Shown: positions 21,921 to 34,483 of the stretch, in pieces
Position numbering within the stretch: the first letter of the stretch is position 1
How the letters are laid out: each line of letters opens with the position of its first letter
From: Thermothelomyces thermophilus ATCC 42464
Taxonomy: Eukaryota > Ascomycota > Sordariomycetes > Sordariales > Chaetomiaceae
NCBI RefSeq assembly: GCF_000226095.1
Contig: NC_016474.1
Location: 2,356,001 to 2,420,000 of the forward strand
Direction of reading: 5' to 3'
Length of the DNA stretch: 64,000 bases
Translations under genes and position numbers: made by a program
The notes under the pieces: generated by a model
Seen by the model: only the letters and a program-made list of their open reading frames with translations
The model's database searches: none
Told to the model about the DNA's origin: nothing

Positions 21921-23873
21921 CTAGCCCAGCTTACCCTCCTTCCTGGCCTCTGTGAGACTGGGTTAGCCTTCTTTCACCGCCACTCTCGCGAGTAGTTGTT
22001 GATGGAACACCCACCCTTGACCTGCTCGAAGACCTTGAGCATCTTGCGTCTAGCACCCAGCGCGTTGACGCCACGCTCCTCCAACTGCTTGTCATCCAAC
22101 TCAATGAGTTCCGTCCACTTCATGTCCTTGAGATTTTCCGTGTACTTGTGCAGGCGCAGGCTCCGCAGCCAGCTCGGGATGTCCTGCAGCAGGGTCGGAT
22201 CCGTGGGGTCCTCGGGCGGCTTGGACGTGCCTCTCCGACCGCGCGGAGAACGGCCACGTACCATCTCTGAGTGATCGGAATGGTATCCCTCATGATGGCC
22301 GCCCAGCCCCATTGGGAACGCACCCAGGTTCATTGGAGCCAGTCCATTGTTCATAAGCGAAGATGCTCCATCATAGGCACTGAGGAAGCCGTTGTTCTGT
22401 GGAGAAGTGAAGGCCAGCGCCGGGCCGTAGTTCTGCACCGCAATGCCCGGCGAGTTGGGACGCGACCGATGGGCCGCAAAGCTCAAGTTCTGCGGCTGCT
22501 GGAGATTCACCATCTGCTCCCGACCCACACCGTGCTCGCTGACCATGATCGCGCCGGGGATGGGTGGAACACCCGGCGAGAGGGGATTCTGCGACTGGCC
22601 CGCTGCATCGTTGGAGCGAGCGCGCCGGTACTTGCGCACATCGTCCAGAGCGAACCGATTGTTGACCGTCGAGAGGGCCGCCAGTTTCATGGCCGTGGCA
22701 TTGGCCACCATGTCGGCATTGTTGTTGCTCTGCGACTGGTTGAAATTGGCAACCATTGGCGTGTTGACCATTGAAGCCCAGTTGCCACTCGCGCCATACG
22801 GGGACAAGAGAGGGAGGTCGGCAAGTTGCTGCTCTCCAGTAGTCAACGTAGTTGACTGGATGTTGGTGTTGCTCGAAATCTGGGGACGAGGAGACCTCAG
22901 AGCACCCGTGGATGGCGGAGGCTGCACGAACTGGCCCATGGGAGCCTGACCCGAAGACGACTTGGGGCGGTTGGGGTCGTTGGGGCCCCAAGGCGACGCT
23001 GGATTCTGTCCGTTGGAGTCGTCCTTGGGTGCCGAGATCGTTGGCGCTACCAAGGAGTTCCGGTTATCAACCAGGCTATTTCTGGTCGAGGTGGGCGGAT
23101 TGCCAGTCTGCTGGGCGAACTTGGCTTTCTCAGTCGCGATGGCTGCGGCCGCGTCGGGGAACATGGCATTGATAGTCGACGAATCCAGGCCAGACTGGCG
23201 CTTCACGTTCGCACCAGTGCTCGGGCGGGCCATAGAGTTGCGAGCCGAGTCAACACTAAGCTTGTTCATCGCATCACTTAGGCGGTTGGACATAGGATCT
23301 GCATCAGAACGCTGTCAGAACCACGTACATGGGACATGGTGTTAAGGAAAACGTACCTTTGTCGAAGTTGGCGGGCGAGAGCACACCCGACATCGGGTGA
23401 TTCTTGCCCATCTGCTGCAGGACCTGGATGAAGAAGCGAATTTGCACTTGCGTGGTCTGCTGCAGCAGCGCATAAAGCGCAGCGGTGCGCTCGGCCTCGC
23501 TCAGGACGCGGAACCACTGCTCAATGGCGCTAAGCTCATCCTTGAAATCCTGGTCAAGGGTAGCGGCTGCCATCTCCTCCAGAGTAGTCTCATACTGATC
23601 AATGTCGGCGATCCACTGCTGGGCAAGCTTATCCTGAGCATCCATGTCAGAATTGCCCTGGCCCTGGCCTGACTGCACCTGGCCGTAGAAATCGGAGGAA
23701 GGTCGGATCCGGCCAGCGGCGGCCTGTCCACCAAGGGCGGCCATGTCCGCAGACGCACGAAGGGCGTGATTGTTGGCGCCGACTGCCCGCGACGAGGGAG
23801 GCCGAAGCGATGAGACGCTGCTAGCCTCGGGGGTGCTGTTGCGGTTGCTCATGATGTTGGACATATTGAGCAT
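21921..23873 (-). CDS. vts1: SAM-domain RNA-binding protein Vts1
   Basis: Exons in transcription order 23873..23357, 23298..22015 and 21949..21921 (introns 58 and 65 bp); 609 residues. The last 29-nt exon restores the family ending [14 protein letters not shown], where reading through would give an unrelated tail. A conserved helical N-terminal region (about 75-170, [16 protein letters not shown] and [22 protein letters not shown]) precedes a long Asn/Ser/Pro/Gln-rich linker and the C-terminal SAM domain (about 542-600), with the RNA-contacting loop [10 protein letters not shown]. Vts1, the Smaug homologue, binds CNGG-loop hairpins in mRNA 3' UTRs and recruits Ccr4-Not for deadenylation in the cytoplasm. 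Confidence 0.94.
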
Positions 23874-26362
23874 AATTGTCGTGCGACCGAGGTTGGGCGT
23901 CAGAGGGTCGGCTGGCTCAAGCTAACAGGTTGATAAACGAGGGTGCTGAAAGAATCAAAGCGTGGGTTCTGAATATTGGTCGGTGCCGAGTGCCAGAAAA
24001 AGCCGAAACAGGGCTCGCGGCTATTCAGCATTAGCTAACTCTGACTGCGAGAAGTTTCGCCATTTGGCAGGACCGGAATTCATGCCACGGGCCCGCCTGC
24101 GCGTAGAGTACGTACCAGAGCAGAATCTCGCAGGCGTGATCAAAAGGCAAATTATGCGGTGGGTATTAGATTCGCTGTTGAAGGGGGACTTTCGAAACCG
24201 ATGCGGAAGTGGATACGAATAGGCGCGTAGACTTTCGAAAACTCCTGCAGTAACCCGCTGGCCTCAAAGGAGGATCGAAATCTCGCGAGAAAAAAGGTTA
24301 TGGGAGGGGACGAGGGTCTGTTGAAAGCGAAGGATGAGGTTAGCAAAGCCGGTGCCGGGATGCGGTGTGTCGAGGGCACATCTTGGGGTGAAGGTGCAAG
24401 GCTGGGGCAAGTTCTTGATGGGCCGGCAGCTGCAAGAGCACAATGCTCGTCGCCGTTTAATGCGCAAATGCCGTAGATCAGGTAAAGATGCACAGACAAA
24501 GGAGGTCGGAGCTGGAAGCGGTGCCCGCCTCGAGTCGAATCGAACCCGCCTCTTCGCAAAATCCGCCCAAGGAGACGAGACGACGAGAGAATGATCAGGC
24601 AATCAGGGAAAGGGGAAAATACAAAAAGTCGGACATACCCATTAAGAAAGCTCCCGAATATTCACAAGATCCGTGCCGAAAGGAATAGGAGGAGGAGGAC
24701 TGCTAGTTCCGGCCTGAACCAGTAGAAGTTGACGGGTTCGTGATGTGGCAGCAGGCCGAAAAGGAGAGGCAGATGGAGGAGTTGCGTGACGAGACGGACT
24801 CGGAGAACCAGATCCTGGCAGGGCTGCAAGGAAGGCAGCGATCGGAGGGAACAGAAGATTCGTGCGGCCTCGCTGGAAAGCGGGCCCTGGTCCATCCGAT
24901 CCAGCTGGAGGGCCTGAGGCTGACCAACCGCTTCTTTTAGCGTTAACTAACGTTCGCACCACTGCAAGCGCGAGCTCAAGGGATTCGGGTCCACAGGGAA
25001 CGTTTCGCATTGTCTCTTCCAGAACGGGCCAGCCCCGCTTCAAGTGAAGTCTTGTACCTGAGGCGCAGCATTGGAATTTAAAGATAGGAGTCAGGCAAAT
25101 TTACGATGGAAACCCGGGACAATGCTCCATCGGGTAATTTTCTATGCGAGAAACATGGATCTTGGTTGAGTGAGAGATAGACAACTCCCCGTCGCTTACC
25201 CTACTGTTCGTGTCCAGGCCTATCTGTGCTCACGAACCTCCGCCTTAGTGACTCTCCTGAGCCGCTCCGAGCCGCGCCGGGGACCAGTGCAAAACGGCGG
25301 TGCTGTCAGAATTAGCGGCGGAGAGACAGGCGTTTTTCTTGAGCGACTTTGCTGCCGGTAGCCAGGATATCAAACAGATGGCACGTAAAACATGCCGACG
25401 GTCATGACACGAGCAGGTCTTATGATTCCATCTCGAGGCGCTAATTAGAATGACAGCAAGGTATAACTGCTCGCTTACGTTCATCTGTGATAAAGGGCAA
25501 CTGAGCAACGTTGCCTCGATGAAACTCGAAGAAGCGGCCGGGTTGACTGGCTTATAAGTATACACACTGACACAAAACATTCCTTCCCATTCGTTGTTCT
25601 CGTCACGAACGGTAGAGATACCCTCAATCATAGGCTTCCTCATCGGTCCACTATTCGATGGAAACATGTAGATTTCACCCCTTTTGTTTAGCAAGGCTAA
25701 AGTAAAGTGTACCATTTATGGCCATGGTTATCCAAGGTTGAGCAAGCTTCTGGCTCTTTAGAGAAGGCACCGGCGCCGAAGCTGATGAAAATGTATAAAG
25801 GTGGATGTAGCCGCGCTTTCATGCACCCGAGCCTTTCGGACGAAGATCAGGGGTGTTTGGTAATAGTGAGGCAGGTCCATCTTGGCACGATATAATCCTT
25901 CAGCAGAATGAGCATGGGAAGAAGCTCAGAGCTGTACACACTAATGCCGTTTATTTTCGCTGTCATGATGCCCCAAAGAGAGAAAGCACTCAGAAACGAT
26001 TGAAAAGTGCAACGCAAAGGAAGGATGTCGGGCTTGTCGCCCTCAGTCGCTCGACACACAATCAGCATCACAAACCTTGACAGTCTTGCTTGGGCCGGTC
26101 CGGCCCCAATCGAGCTGTGCCCGCAATCGGGAAGAGGGTAGCACCCCGGCAGATCCGCTTCTCTGCGCGGAGGTCGTATGCATTCCGTTTGGGTTGATCG
26201 AAATGACGCCCTAAATAACACCTCGAACAACCGGCCCAGTAATCGGCGGGGCAGAGAAAAAAATATCGTCGCCGCCTAGAATCCCTTCTTCGTCAAGGAC
26301 ATGCCCGAAGATGTGTCCTCTCCAACCGTATCGCGTGCGCCGCCAGCAAACAAGAATAAAAT
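23874..26362. other. 2.5-kb intergenic region, no supported gene
   Basis: Between vts1 and rpl29. A 156-codon minus-strand frame (25245..25715) starts with ATG and includes a plausible splice donor, but matches no family I recognise. The part 25.1-26.0 kb is less GC-rich than its surroundings. The first several hundred bases are likely vts1 promoter and leader. Confidence 0.5.
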
Positions 26363-26751
26363 TTAGCAGGTCTCCCTCTTGCCCTCCTTGAACTCTTTCT
26401 ATAAATTGTGTTAGTCAGGTCGCTTCTTGCATTGCAGGTGTGACGGGCGGTCGGGTCGTACGATAGCCTTAGCGGTGCCGTGGAGCGCATGCCTGTGGTT
26501 TCTCCGGAACTTGGGATCGGTACCCTTGAGGGATGGGTACCTCTGGGTCTTGGGCTTCTTGATGCTGTTGCGATCTCGCTGTTAGCATCCAGGTTCTCAT
26601 TGCGGTGCCGTATCGGTGGCTCGTGTTGCGTACCCGTTCCGGTGCGCCTTGCGCGACTGGTTGTGCTGAGACGAGTTCTTGGACTCTGCAAATTGTCAGT
26701 ATGTGAATAATTCAGCCTTTCAAGGAATATGAAACGCGACGTACTGGCCAT
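26363..26751 (-). CDS. rpl29: 60S ribosomal protein L29 (eL29)
   Basis: Four exons in transcription order 26751..26745, 26685..26634, 26564..26462 and 26398..26363 (introns 59, 69 and 63 bp, all GT-AG); 65 residues. The spliced product begins MAKSKNSSQHNQSRKAHRNG, followed by IKKPKTQRYPSLKGTDP, KFRRNHRHALHGTAKAIKEF and KEGKRETC, the full eL29 sequence. It is highly basic and sits on the large subunit near the tRNA sites. The first coding exon has only 7 nt (ATG GCC A). The gene would be missed by simple ORF calling because every exon is short. Typical intron-rich fungal ribosomal protein gene. Confidence 0.95.
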
Positions 26752-27241
26752 TGTGATGGATTTGGGCTCCGACTGACGATGACTGAGTCTGAAGAAGCTG
26801 GGGTGCAAGGTTCAACAACCGAAGGAAGTCACTTGCGCACAAAAGTGGGAGAAATTTGGCTGCCCTAATCTGGTGGGTGTGGCTAGGGTGGGGCTCGAGT
26901 TGTGGCTTAATACGTGAACGTTCGAGCCAGAACCACTGTATTGCGTAGTGTGTAACGGCGAAGGGGTTGTTCCTTGCACAGTAATCCGTACGTCTAACCA
27001 CTCCATCAACACATCAACCATAATTAGGACTCGACTCTTCATTCAATCATGCAAAATCCTCATTATGCCAGAAAGAAAGAAAATGAAGAATCTATATGCA
27101 GGTATCCATGTACAAAGCAGAAACCCTTCCCGACAACCGCTCCACAGGCCCCAGCCGTGCTTCTTGTACAGTGACAGCATTTCAGACTTTGCAGCGAGGC
27201 ACCACAATGAAACAACCCCGGCTAAAGCAAGGTAATAGTGA
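26752..27241. promoter_or_regulatory. rpl29 promoter / carrier gene 3' region
   Basis: 490 bp. On the rpl29 strand, a TTAGGGC element (26862..26868) and a CACCCTAGCCACACCC stretch lie 110-145 bp upstream of the ATG and resemble ribosomal-protein promoter boxes (telobox, homolE-like). A GTAATCCGTA site lies at 26981..26990. Confidence 0.4.
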
Positions 27242-28430
27242 TTATTTGACCGTGACGGGAGCGACGAGCTTGGCGGCAGCCGCGAGATCGACGGCCTTCC
27301 CAGGTCTGCGCGACCGCATGACTTGGAGATAACGAACGAAGAGGATAAACATGAGTTCGACACTGTCACAATGTCAGTACAGTTGGCCAAACACGCGGGT
27401 CCGCGCCACATACCGCTCCTTGGTCATCATCAGAATACCCTGAACCAACAGGCCCTTGAGAATCTGTGGCCCGATGCCCTTGAAAAGGCTCAGGGGGCCC
27501 TCGTTCGCGATGATGAACTGCATCACCTCGACGAAACTCTTGAACGGCTTCCCCTGCCGCGCCGGTGGCGGCTTCGATTGCAGGCCGACCTTGGCCACGA
27601 TCAGGGGCTGCGTGACGATGGTGGCGAGTGCCTTGGACATGGCCCCAAGAGCTAGACAAGCCTGTCAATACTTCCTGAACGCTGCAAGCATCCACAGCAA
27701 TGGCCTGGCTTACCGAAAGCTTCCCAAGGAGAGAGGTTCTTCTTGCCCGGGAACAGAACATCCTTTAACCTCTCATACGCACCATAGGTGATGGAGGGGT
27801 TGACCACCAAGACCAGGCTCGCCTTTAACCCCCTCCAGAGCCCCGAGATGCCGTCCTCACCCTCAATCACCTCGCGCGCAGTGTCGATGATGCCCTTCCT
27901 CTCTTCCTTGCTCTGCGTTTGTTGCCGCGTCGTGATCACGGCAACAGGGATCGTGAAGAGCTGCGCAAGCGCGCCGGCGACGGCGCCGAGGGACAGTTCG
28001 ACGACGGTAGACGGCTGGCCTGTCGCCTTGGCGTACTTGAAGTAGAGAGTGCGGACGACCGAGTACCAGTAAAAGTAGGCGAAATTCGTCGAGGCAACAC
28101 CAATCAACGAGCCGCCCATGCCGGCGTACAAACCCGTCACGCCCTCGGCGGATGCGATCTTGGAAATGGCATCCCACGTGCCCTTGTAGTGCGTCTCGGC
28201 GGATTTTGAGTCGGACCCCTCGGCGTTGGTGGGTTTTACTTGAACCTGAAGTTTCGTCTTTACGCTAGACCGCGATGCCGTTAGCCAGTGCCAGCGCCGG
28301 TGGCGACTAAGTCACGCTCGACGTACAGATCGAGAGGGTACACAAGCGCATTGGCGAGGACTGCGCCCGCGGCGCCGGCCGTTGCTTTGCCCCAGGGCCC
28401 AATGGGGGCAGGTTTTGACTGTACGGCCAT
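27242..28430 (-). CDS. ant1: Peroxisomal-type adenine nucleotide carrier (Ant1/PMP47), mitochondrial carrier family
   Basis: Exons in transcription order 28430..28327, 28264..27714, 27651..27414 and 27362..27242 (introns 62, 62, 51 bp); 337 residues. Three carrier repeats. The first signature is YPLDLVKTKLQ (spliced across intron 1), the second the degenerate IPVAVITTRQQ, the third QPLIVAKVGLQ. The weak second and third signatures and GGSLIGVASTNFAYFYWYS are typical of the PMP47/Ant1 group, which exchanges ATP for AMP across the peroxisomal membrane to fuel fatty-acid activation. A cytosolic-facing basic tail (about 310-337) follows the last helix. An alternative is another MCF member (FAD/folate type), judged less likely. 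Confidence 0.87.
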
Positions 28431-30399
28431 TGCAATATCCTCTGGTCCTCGTATGGGACTTGGGGGCGCTCCTCGCGCAAGGTCGTGGCCTCGGCGGTTG
28501 TCACGGCGATCCGGACGGATTGTGCGAAGTTCAGAGTCAAGCTTGGCGACGAATCGGTCTCGGCTCTGCAAAACGCCCCTCCACTGGCGACGGCAGTTTC
28601 CTCGGCAAGCCGCAGCGAGCAACGAACACTGCAGATCGAGCTCTTGTAAGGTAAAACCCGGCCCCGGACAAAGAGCAAGAAAAAAAATAACAGCAAAAGA
28701 AATGGCGACTTGGAATGCAACGCCCACCAAGAGAAGCCGTCCCTTGTATTTGACCCGGTCTCGTGCGCCCGTGATATCGGGACTGTGTAGCCGTCAACCT
28801 CGGTCCAGGCTTCGGGAGCGGTGCAGGGCCCCCCGCTCACGGGCCAGGGGGTACCGAGGGGGTTTCAGCGGGTATGGCGGTCACGTCACTGGTACTCCGT
28901 ATCTTCAGCACCTCCCCTACCATGTCAAAACGATTGTGATGTCGGTGACTTTTCTGTCCCTCAAAATATTGAAAGACGTGCAATGACCGAGCCGACATGC
29001 GATTTGGGTCATGGCGAACTGGCGCAATTACTTTGGGGTAGTCTTCCATGCTTCGGGCTGCTGCTGGCTTCGGCGTTTCGCGTATTTCGAAGATCTGGAT
29101 ATTCCCCGCCTTTCCGGGTTTTCAGTAGGCGGTACGGTATACACAGTTAGGCCCCTACGCATCCCGCGCGAATGTATGTACAGGACATACGGTACAGTAC
29201 ATACCTGCCCGTCTATAGTGCCCTGCAGAAGACGTACAGTACATACATGCATACAACCAGCCCGCCCTTGCGTGAACGCGTGCCTCGCTCTCACAGCCCA
29301 CAGCCTGCGTTTCTTACCAAGCGACTAGAGGAAGGACGTCTTTTCTTTGACTGAATTTCTCTCTCGCAGCAGGCCCCAAAAGATTGAAAGGTAATGGGTG
29401 GGAAATAGCTTGCAACTTTCAATACTTTGGTGGCCTTCGATTGGTTTCTGGAGATGACCTTCACATGTGCGGGAAAGAGCAACTGGGGGGGCGGCTCCGC
29501 TCGTTGTGTAAGCTCCATACTACTCCATAGTAGGTATGTACCTCTTTCCTGCACAGCCTCCACTCCCCGGGCATTCCTCCAACCTACCACCGAAACGGTC
29601 TCTGGATTGACTGAAGACTGACTCGATTCATGGGGGACTCCCAGCCCGAGACAACGTCCCCATCGTCTCAAATCGACAGGCTCGCTCAGTCAGAGTGACG
29701 GGACGGTCCTGAGTGTCCAGGGAATTACTGGCTATCTTGAACCGCCCTTCCTCTGGCTTTCCCAGTTTGAGCTCTGTCTGCGTCGACTTACCGCCCCTGT
29801 CACGACATCTTTAAACTGGGAAAGGTCAATTCGACCTCGAGTGGAAGCAATCGTCAGATTACCACATATGGTTAAATGCGCGAGATGCTACACATTTCAT
29901 GCCCTACATACCAGGTAGGTACATCTCGTTCATACGCAATACGAAGTACGGGAGACTGCCGTACCATATCAGGACCAGATTGTTTGTACAGTACAGACAA
30001 GCGTTACATAGGAATGCCGTATCAGCCCACTTGATGTCCGTTACCAGCTCTCGTCCATTCAGTCAGCAACACAGCTCCCCACCAACGACCGTACCTACCT
30101 TGTACATACACTGCACACGACTCCATGCGTTGCTCATGCCACGCAGTAACATGCGGCTGAGTCCAAGAGTATCAATCGGGACAGGCGCGCGTACCGACGA
30201 GCAGGCAACTCTGGAGTTTCACGGTTCTCAAAAATTGCGTCTCGGTCTTGATCTGTACTGACAGGTACACGGAGGACAGTACGAATACATATACATCTAG
30301 TGCTCTACTTTCTCCCGGAGCGTAACTCGCCAAAAAAAAAAAAAAAAATCTCGAAAAGCGCCCAATGCGGGCGCGTGTCAATTCCCGGCCGGAACGCCA
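28431..30399. other. 2-kb divergent intergenic region, no gene seen
   Basis: Separates the start codons of the carrier and palB. It has many GTAC-containing words, especially 29160-29260 and 29895-30010, and a TACGGAGTAC copy (as GTACTCCGTA) at 28892..28901. No coding frame is credible. Confidence 0.55.
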
Positions 30400-33377
30400 A
30401 TGGAGGCCCAAGCGCTGGTGAGGATGTCCTCAGCCACGGAAACAACTCGGAGTCCATGGCCAGGAAATGGGCGGCTGACTGACTGTGCCACACCAGGAAC
30501 ATGAGCGCCGTCTGGCGACAGCTCACGGCCAGGAGGCCCTGAAGCACGCCATCGCCGCTGCCGAGCTGTATATGCAGGCCGCCGGCAAGGCCTCATATCC
30601 GGCCGACCGCAAGCGTTTCAGGAGGAAGTGCGCCGAGTTGATTGCCCTCGGGGAGCGTCTGAAGGCGAACACTCAACAAGTCGCCGGTGACACCTCCAGA
30701 GCACCTGTCCCCGAGTCCACCCGACCGCTCACCACAGCGGAGAAGACGATCCTTCTGAGAGCTTCGCGGCTGCATGGGAATGTGTTTCCGCCCTGGGAGA
30801 GTGCCCCTGGCCCCGATGTCTTTTCGGATCGCGACACTCCGGTTTTCACGTGCGTAGGACGACGGCGACTGACCCGTATGCTCCAATGCTGACGACACAA
30901 CAACCCTAAGCGACCCCTCGCCCTTCACCCTCTCCGCCGAACAGCTGGCCATCTTTGCCGGATGGAGGCGCCCTGCTGAACTGATGGAGTCCCAGGATGG
31001 TGGAGGTGTTGATGCAGACCTGGAGCAGCTCATGTCCGCCAAGGCAGAAACGGACCTGGCCCAGGACCTGGCCACCGACTGCTCCGTTGTGGCCGGTCTG
31101 TGTGCCGCTGCTCGCCATCTCGGGCCCACCAAAGACTCGGTGAGGTTGTGTCTTGCGCCTCTCCCCCGAGCCATGGCTAACATGTGCCAAAACAGCTGCT
31201 AGGCTCGCTCATGTATCCCTTCGATCACGACAAACTACGGCCCGCTCTATCCAAGAACGGAAAGTATGTATTCCGCATGTACTTCAACGGCACTTGGCGC
31301 CACGTCGTCATCGACGACCGTCTGCCCGCCTCCAAAACCAACCGCACTCTGTATGTCGTCGACCGGCGAAACCCCAGGTTGATATGGCCGGCTCTGGTTG
31401 AGAAAGCATACCTGAAGATACGGGGCGGCTATGACTTCCCTGGCAGTAACTCCGCCACCGACCTACACGCTCTGACGGGGTGGGTTCCCGAACAGATCTT
31501 TCTCCAGAGGTGCGCAAGCCACACCCAACCCATTCTGAGAAGGCCGCACACCGGGCTAACCAACCTTCGGCGCCAGTGATGAGATCGAGCTCGACGAGAT
31601 TTGGAACAGGATCGAGAGGGCCTACGATGAGGGCAACGCTATTCTCACCCTAGGGACGGGCAACATGCTGCCGGAAGAGGAACAGGCGCTGGGCCTGGTT
31701 AGGGAACATGATTATGCAGTCATGGACCTGAAGAAGGAGGGAAACTCCCGCCTGCTGCTCATCAAGAACCCCTGGGTTGACAGCCTAGTCTGGACAGGCG
31801 TCGGGTCTTCAGCAACGCTCAAGACGCACACCGTCGGGTCGACTACCGGCGATGCGTCCAATCAGTTCTGGATGGCCTTTGAGGACGTGCTGCAGCACTT
31901 CGACTCGCTCTACGTAAATTGGAACCCCGCCATGTTTGCACACCGTCAGGACCACCACTTCAAGTGGGACATGTGCGACAAAACAGAGGAGCTCGTCTTC
32001 ACCCACAACCCGCAATTCAGCGTCCTCTCTCCCTCTGGCAGTCCCGTCTGGGTCTTGCTCAGCCGCCACTGGCAGGACGGCGAGCTCGAGATCTTGCGCC
32101 AACGCAAGGCAGAAAGGGACCGTGGCGACGACTCACTAGCGACCGTCTCCAAGCAGCTCGGCTTCATGGCCCTCGCACTCTACGCGACTTCACCTCCAGG
32201 CACCCGCGTCCCCCTGCCCGACCCCAGCCGCCGCCTCCACCAGACCCCCTACGTCGACAGCCCCAACACCCTTCTCCGCTACAACCCGACCCCGGGCACC
32301 CCCCAGACCCTGGTCATCACCCAGACCGAGCTCCCCCTCCCGTCCTACTCCTTCACCGTCTCCTTCTTCTCCGCCGACCCTTTGAGCATCGCTCCCGCGT
32401 CCCATCCTCTCCCCTATAACACCTCTCTCACCGGCGCCTGGACGCGCCGCAGCGCCGGCGGCAGCGCCTCCCACCCGACCTACTTCACCAACCCGCAGTA
32501 CTCCCTCACCCTTCCCACCCCGTCCGCCTTGACCCTCGTGCTCAGCACCTCCGCCCGCGACCTGCCCGTCCACATCGCCGTCCTCTACACCTCCCCGTCC
32601 ACGACGGCCACCCCGGTACCCCAGCGGATCACGACCCTTTCGGGCCGCGACATCCAGGCTGCCAGCGCCGAGTACCAACTCGGTCACGCGTGCGCCTCGC
32701 ACCAGCGCCTCGACGCCGGCACCTACACCGTCGTGCTGAGCACCTACGAACCGGGCCAACTGGCTCCCTACACGCTGCGCATCTCCACCTCCATCCCCCT
32801 CAACGAGGCCCGAGCCGGGGCCGGGGCCGGGGCCGGGGCCAAGGCAGGCAGCATCATCCCGGTCCCCGCGGCCGCCGTCGCCGGCCGCTTGCGCACCCCG
32901 CTCCCGCCTGTCGTGCCCGCGCCGCGCCGGGGCCGGGCGTCGTCCCGTCTCCGCGCGCCGGTGGAGGTGACGCGGCTGACGCGGCTGAGCGCCGTCGCGA
33001 CTTCCACCCCGACCCCGACTCCGACTCCGGCCCCTACCTCGTACTCGTCCTCGTCCTCCTCGACCCCATCTTCGAGATCGACCTCGTCCGGGCCCGTCCG
33101 GGGCGGCGGCGCAGTGCGCGTGTCGTTGGAGGTGGGCCGCGCCGGGCCGCGCCGGAGCGTGCTGGCCGTCTCGAGGGAGGGGGAGTTCGCCGATGCCGGG
33201 ATGGGGTTGCGGACGGGGGAGGTGGATGTGGATGCGGAAGCGGTCCGGGCCGGCGGGGGCCTGTGGGTGGTGCTGGAGCAGATTGGGGGCGACGCGGGCG
33301 GCGGAGTCGAGGTGGAGGTGTTCAGCGACGCGGCGGTTCGGGTCGGTGGGTGGGAGGTCGCGGACGAGGATTGTTGA
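30400..33377 (+). CDS. palB: Calpain-like cysteine protease PalB/Rim13
   Basis: Exons 30400..30417, 30497..30849, 30911..31139, 31196..31509 and 31577..33377 (introns 79, 61, 56, 67 bp); 904 residues. The spliced start MEALEHERR-type sequence leads into an N-terminal MIT domain (about 6-85, GQEALKHAIAAAELYMQAA). The calpain core follows with catalytic Cys181 (LATDCSVVAGL), His349 (REHDYAVMDL) and Asn369 (LIKNPW), then two C2-like C-terminal domains. PalB is recruited to ESCRT-III (Vps32) by its MIT domain and makes the first, pH-signalled cleavage of the regulator PacC/Rim101 at alkaline pH. The C-terminal half contains low-complexity insertions: an Ala-Gly run near 715-725 and a Thr-Pro/Ser run near 780-805. 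Confidence 0.94.
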
Positions 33378-34483
33378 TGATCGACTGGGCTTTGGGCGAA
33401 CTGTGTGAGGTGGTCGGGCATCGGAAAAGGGTGAGATGAGAAAGTTGTCGTTTTGGCCCTGATGGCTCGTCCTGGCACGCTACCTTTCGTGGGTGGGATA
33501 GTCTCGGCTGGGGATGTTGAGGGGTTGCGGTTTTCTAGCGACGTTCCGTTGAGTACCTGCATCAAACGCAAGAAAAGGCGTTACCGTATCATCACTCGGA
33601 GTATGCAGCAGTTACCTGGAGTGCCTGCCAGGCGCACCTAAGGAGGTCATGTCACTTTCAAATGAACATTAGGGCAATGGTAAGTTGAGTCTGATGCATC
33701 TAATCTCATGATCGCTCTTCTGCCGTTGAGGCTCTCCGCCATATTGCCACTGTCCTGGGTCTAAAATCACTGCAGCAAATGTTGGCATATTGCGTTCCTG
33801 TACCTCCATTTCTTTTCCTCGCCCTTTTTTGTTGTTTGGGCCGCCATAAGGCTCGTCCAAGAGAAAAAGAAAAAGCAAATAAAAAAATAAAAAAAAACAA
33901 ATGGTATCGTCGACTGCCAAATCCCTTCTTTTTCCCCCTCAAACAAAGAAATTCTCCATCCAGTTTTGACCCTTTCTCGTTCTGCGCAAATGGCAGTGGA
34001 ACAGTAAAAATGTGGTATATGGCGCGATGGTGAACCACAACGCCGCAGACGCCCCAGACCCCTGTATCTTCCCACACAAGCCAGTCCATAATAGCAGGCA
34101 ACAATAACAATGACAAAAAAAAAGGAAAAAAATCCCAAGCTGAAGAGACGTATGCGGCCGTGGAGGACTTCGGGCCTTCTCCCAGTCCACCAACGAACGC
34201 CAAAGTACCGAAGAAGAAGAAGAAAAAAAGGGAATAGAATCACCAGAAAAAGAATGATGGCGAACAGAATGGCAGCAGCGTGTGGCGTCGAGGTAATCGG
34301 ACAACAGCAACTGCGCTCCGTGCCTGGCTCTGAAGCCGCCCTTTGTTGATATCCATACCGCCGGCAAGAAGGGACGTTGACAGAGCGTCGGCTGAAATCG
34401 CTGCGACGGAGAGATGGATATAGAATAGAAGTTGTCAGAGGGAGCAAAGCCGAAGGAAGAGATTTGAGAACGGAGCCTGAGCG
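33378..34483. other. Convergent intergenic region, no gene seen
   Basis: 1.1 kb between the 3' ends of palB and the C2H2 gene, with several short A- and T-rich runs. The overlapping frames here are Phe/Leu-rich translations of T-rich DNA and are not credible genes. Confidence 0.55.

Noticed and set aside
21974-22015. Read-through end of vts1 ([14 protein letters not shown])
   Set aside because: Splicing at 22014 to 21949 restores the conserved ending EARKEGKLG, so the read-through tail is intronic.
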